Assembly (NCBI GenBank): GCA_016929985.1
Contig: JAFGIH010000287.1
Coordinates: 1 to 7,700, forward strand
Length of the DNA: 7,700 nt
Source of the DNA: Thermoleophilia bacterium
Lineage (GTDB): Bacteria; Actinomycetota; Thermoleophilia; RBG-16-64-13
Direction of reading: 5' to 3'
Of this stretch, positions 6,916 to 7,700 are shown one piece after another. The position numbers were made by a program, and so were the translations under genes. The notes below the pieces were generated by a model. The model had not been told where the DNA came from and did not search any database. It worked only from the letters and a program-made list of their open reading frames with translations. Each line of letters begins with the position of its first letter. Position 1 is the stretch's first letter.

Positions 6916-7302
6916 TCACGTCTCCAGGACGTCTCTGACATGGCGCAGACTACACGGGAGTCCCTGCCCGTCCAGACGCACCAGAACCGCGTCGAAGCGC
7001 ACGGGGCAGGGAAACATCTCGCGAGTAGACAGCCACCACAGCGCCGCTCCCCTCAACCGCGCTGCCTTGCGAGGCCCAATGGCTTCGAGTGCCGTTCCAT
7101 AGTCGTCGGTGCAGCGGGCCTTCACTTCCACCACCACCACATCGGCGCGGTGCCGGCAGATGAGGTCGAGTTCCCCGAGAGGCGTCCGTTGATTCTTGGC
7201 CAAGACGCGGTACCCTCGTGCCAAGAGGAAGGCGGCTGCCACCTGCTCGCCCACGCGGCCTCGGGCCACCCTGTCCACGGGCGCATGTGTTTCCAGATCC
7301 AA
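6916..7302 (-). CDS. yraN: YraN family (UPF0102) nuclease-fold protein
   Basis: A 128-residue member of the YraN/UPF0102 family, predicted to adopt a restriction-endonuclease-like (PD-(D/E)XK) fold; its cellular role is not settled. Visible motifs are RGRVGEQVAAAFLLARGYRV (14-33), NQRTPLGELDLICR (37-50) and VVVEVKAR (56-63). The candidate catalytic set is Glu19, Glu44, Asp46, Glu59 and Lys61, all present, so the putative active site is intact. Length is normal for the family. The start is a TTG at 7302, supported by a perfect AAGGAGG 5 nt upstream; in-frame GTGs further down (for example at 7278) lack this. It is the first gene of the minus-strand string and sits directly upstream of comM, as in many bacteria, which suggests a link to DNA processing. 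The rnhB gene often found upstream in this neighbourhood is replaced here by a divergent mutY-like gene. Confidence 0.92.
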   Translation of the reverse strand: MDLETHAPVDRVARGRVGEQVAAAFLLARGYRVLAKNQRTPLGELDLICRHRADVVVVEVKARCTDDYGTALEAIGPRKAARLRGAALWWLSTREMFPCPVRFDAVLVRLDGQGLPCSLRHVRDVLET

Positions 7303-7411
7303 CGCGGCCTCCTTCGCAACACTCCTTGGTGGGGATGCGCGACAAGACTACCGAGAGGAACCGGCTACGGATTCGGACTTTGGTACCACATTGGAAGCAC
7401 CTGACTCGTCT
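7303..7411. other. Divergent intergenic region between yraN and the mutY-like gene
   Basis: This 109-nt stretch must hold the start signals for the mutY-like gene and probably for the yraN-led string. Apart from the yraN ribosome binding site I see no good -35/-10 pair on either strand and no strong hairpin. The plus-strand reading frame of the mutY-like gene stays open through much of the region, so the gap would shrink to 88 nt if that gene starts at the upstream TTG. Confidence 0.5.
7308..7314 (-). promoter_or_regulatory. Strong Shine-Dalgarno of yraN fixing a TTG start
   Basis: The minus strand reads AAGGAGG here, a full anti-16S match, 5 nt before TTG at 7302. It is the best ribosome binding site in the window and decides the yraN start in favour of a rare codon. 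Confidence 0.8.
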
Positions 7412-7700
7412 GTGGCGCCGGAGCGGCTCCGGCTCTTCCGCGAGACCGTGCTTGCGCACTACCGCGAGCACGGCCGCGACCTACCCTGGCGGCGCACGAG
7501 AGATCCCTACGCGATCTTGGTCTCTGAGGTGATGCTCCAACAGACCCAGGTAGCGCGCGTGACACCCAAGTACCTGGAGTTCCTGGCCGCCTTTCCCGAC
7601 CTGACTTCGCTTTCCGCGGCGCCCGTCGCATCAGTGCTTGCCGCGTGGATGGGCCTCGGGTACAACCGGCGCGCCCTCGCGTTACACCGGACGGCCCAGA
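7412..7700 (+). CDS. mutY: A/G-specific adenine glycosylase MutY-like, N-terminal part (runs off the right edge)
   Basis: MutY removes adenine mispaired with 8-oxoguanine in base-excision repair. About 96 codons are visible. They include GRDLPWRRTRDPYAILVSE (21-39), EVMLQQTQVARVTPKY (39-54) and AAWMGLGYNRRALALH (77-92). DLPWR, MLQQTQV and GLGY-RA-LH are diagnostic of MutY against endonuclease III. Glu39 corresponds to the catalytic-site glutamate (E. coli Glu37). The helix-hairpin-helix, catalytic Asp, iron-sulfur cluster and C-terminal 8-oxoG-reading domain would lie outside the window, so a short MutY variant cannot be excluded. The start is uncertain: GTG at 7412 puts DLPWR at the usual distance, while TTG at 7391 would add 7 residues. 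No in-frame ATG exists upstream, and neither start has a good Shine-Dalgarno. It is the only plus-strand gene here. Confidence 0.88.
   Translation, partial: MAPERLRLFRETVLAHYREHGRDLPWRRTRDPYAILVSEVMLQQTQVARVTPKYLEFLAAFPDLTSLSAAPVASVLAAWMGLGYNRRALALHRTAQ

Noticed and set aside
6337..7404. Plus-strand open frame of 355 codons opposite comM and yraN
   Set aside because: It overlaps two conserved genes antisense, and its sequence is Thr/Arg/Pro-rich with no domain. A shadow of high GC content.

Overview
The window is a compact, GC-rich stretch of bacterial chromosome carrying conserved core genes. Eight genes run on the minus strand, in transcription order yraN, comM, dprA, xerC, a sigma-28-type sigma factor (whiG/fliA type), rpsB, tsf and pyrH. 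The last is cut off by the left edge. One gene on the plus strand, the 5' part of a MutY-type adenine glycosylase, starts near the right edge and diverges from yraN. There is no IS element, CRISPR array, tRNA, rRNA or prophage gene. All gaps between genes are under 170 nt.

Organism: the order yraN-comM-dprA-xerC-...-rpsB-tsf-pyrH matches Actinomycetota loci as I recall them (for example Mycobacterium tuberculosis Rv2898c to Rv2883c). A WhiG-type sigma gene upstream of rpsB also fits Streptomyces. EF-Ts is the short (about 200-residue) form, whereas typical actinomycetes have one of about 270-280 residues. I therefore infer a deep-branching or non-actinomycete member of Actinomycetota. A high-GC Bacillota-like lineage is not excluded, because Bacillus keeps dprA...xerC...sigD...rpsB-tsf-pyrH in the same relative order.

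Layout. Positions 7302-3226 hold a DNA-processing cassette: YraN (nuclease-fold family), ComM (branch-migration AAA+ helicase), DprA (RecA loader on incoming single-stranded DNA) and a Xer recombinase. These are packed with gaps of 7 and 27 nt and one 4-nt ATGA overlap. Positions 3213-2413 hold the sigma factor, 12 nt after xerC. Positions 2412-2246 are the only sizeable gap inside the gene string and contain a well-structured candidate leader RNA for rpsB. Positions 2245-1 hold the translation and nucleotide block: ribosomal protein S2, EF-Ts and UMP kinase.

The two most interesting observations are the rpsB leader, a 10-bp long-range stem closing two perfect hairpins and competing with an alternative hairpin, and the roughly 155-residue low-complexity tail on S2, an Arg/Gly-rich segment followed by an Ala/Glu/Lys segment. 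I saw no obviously undescribed multi-gene system; the rest is well-conserved core biology.
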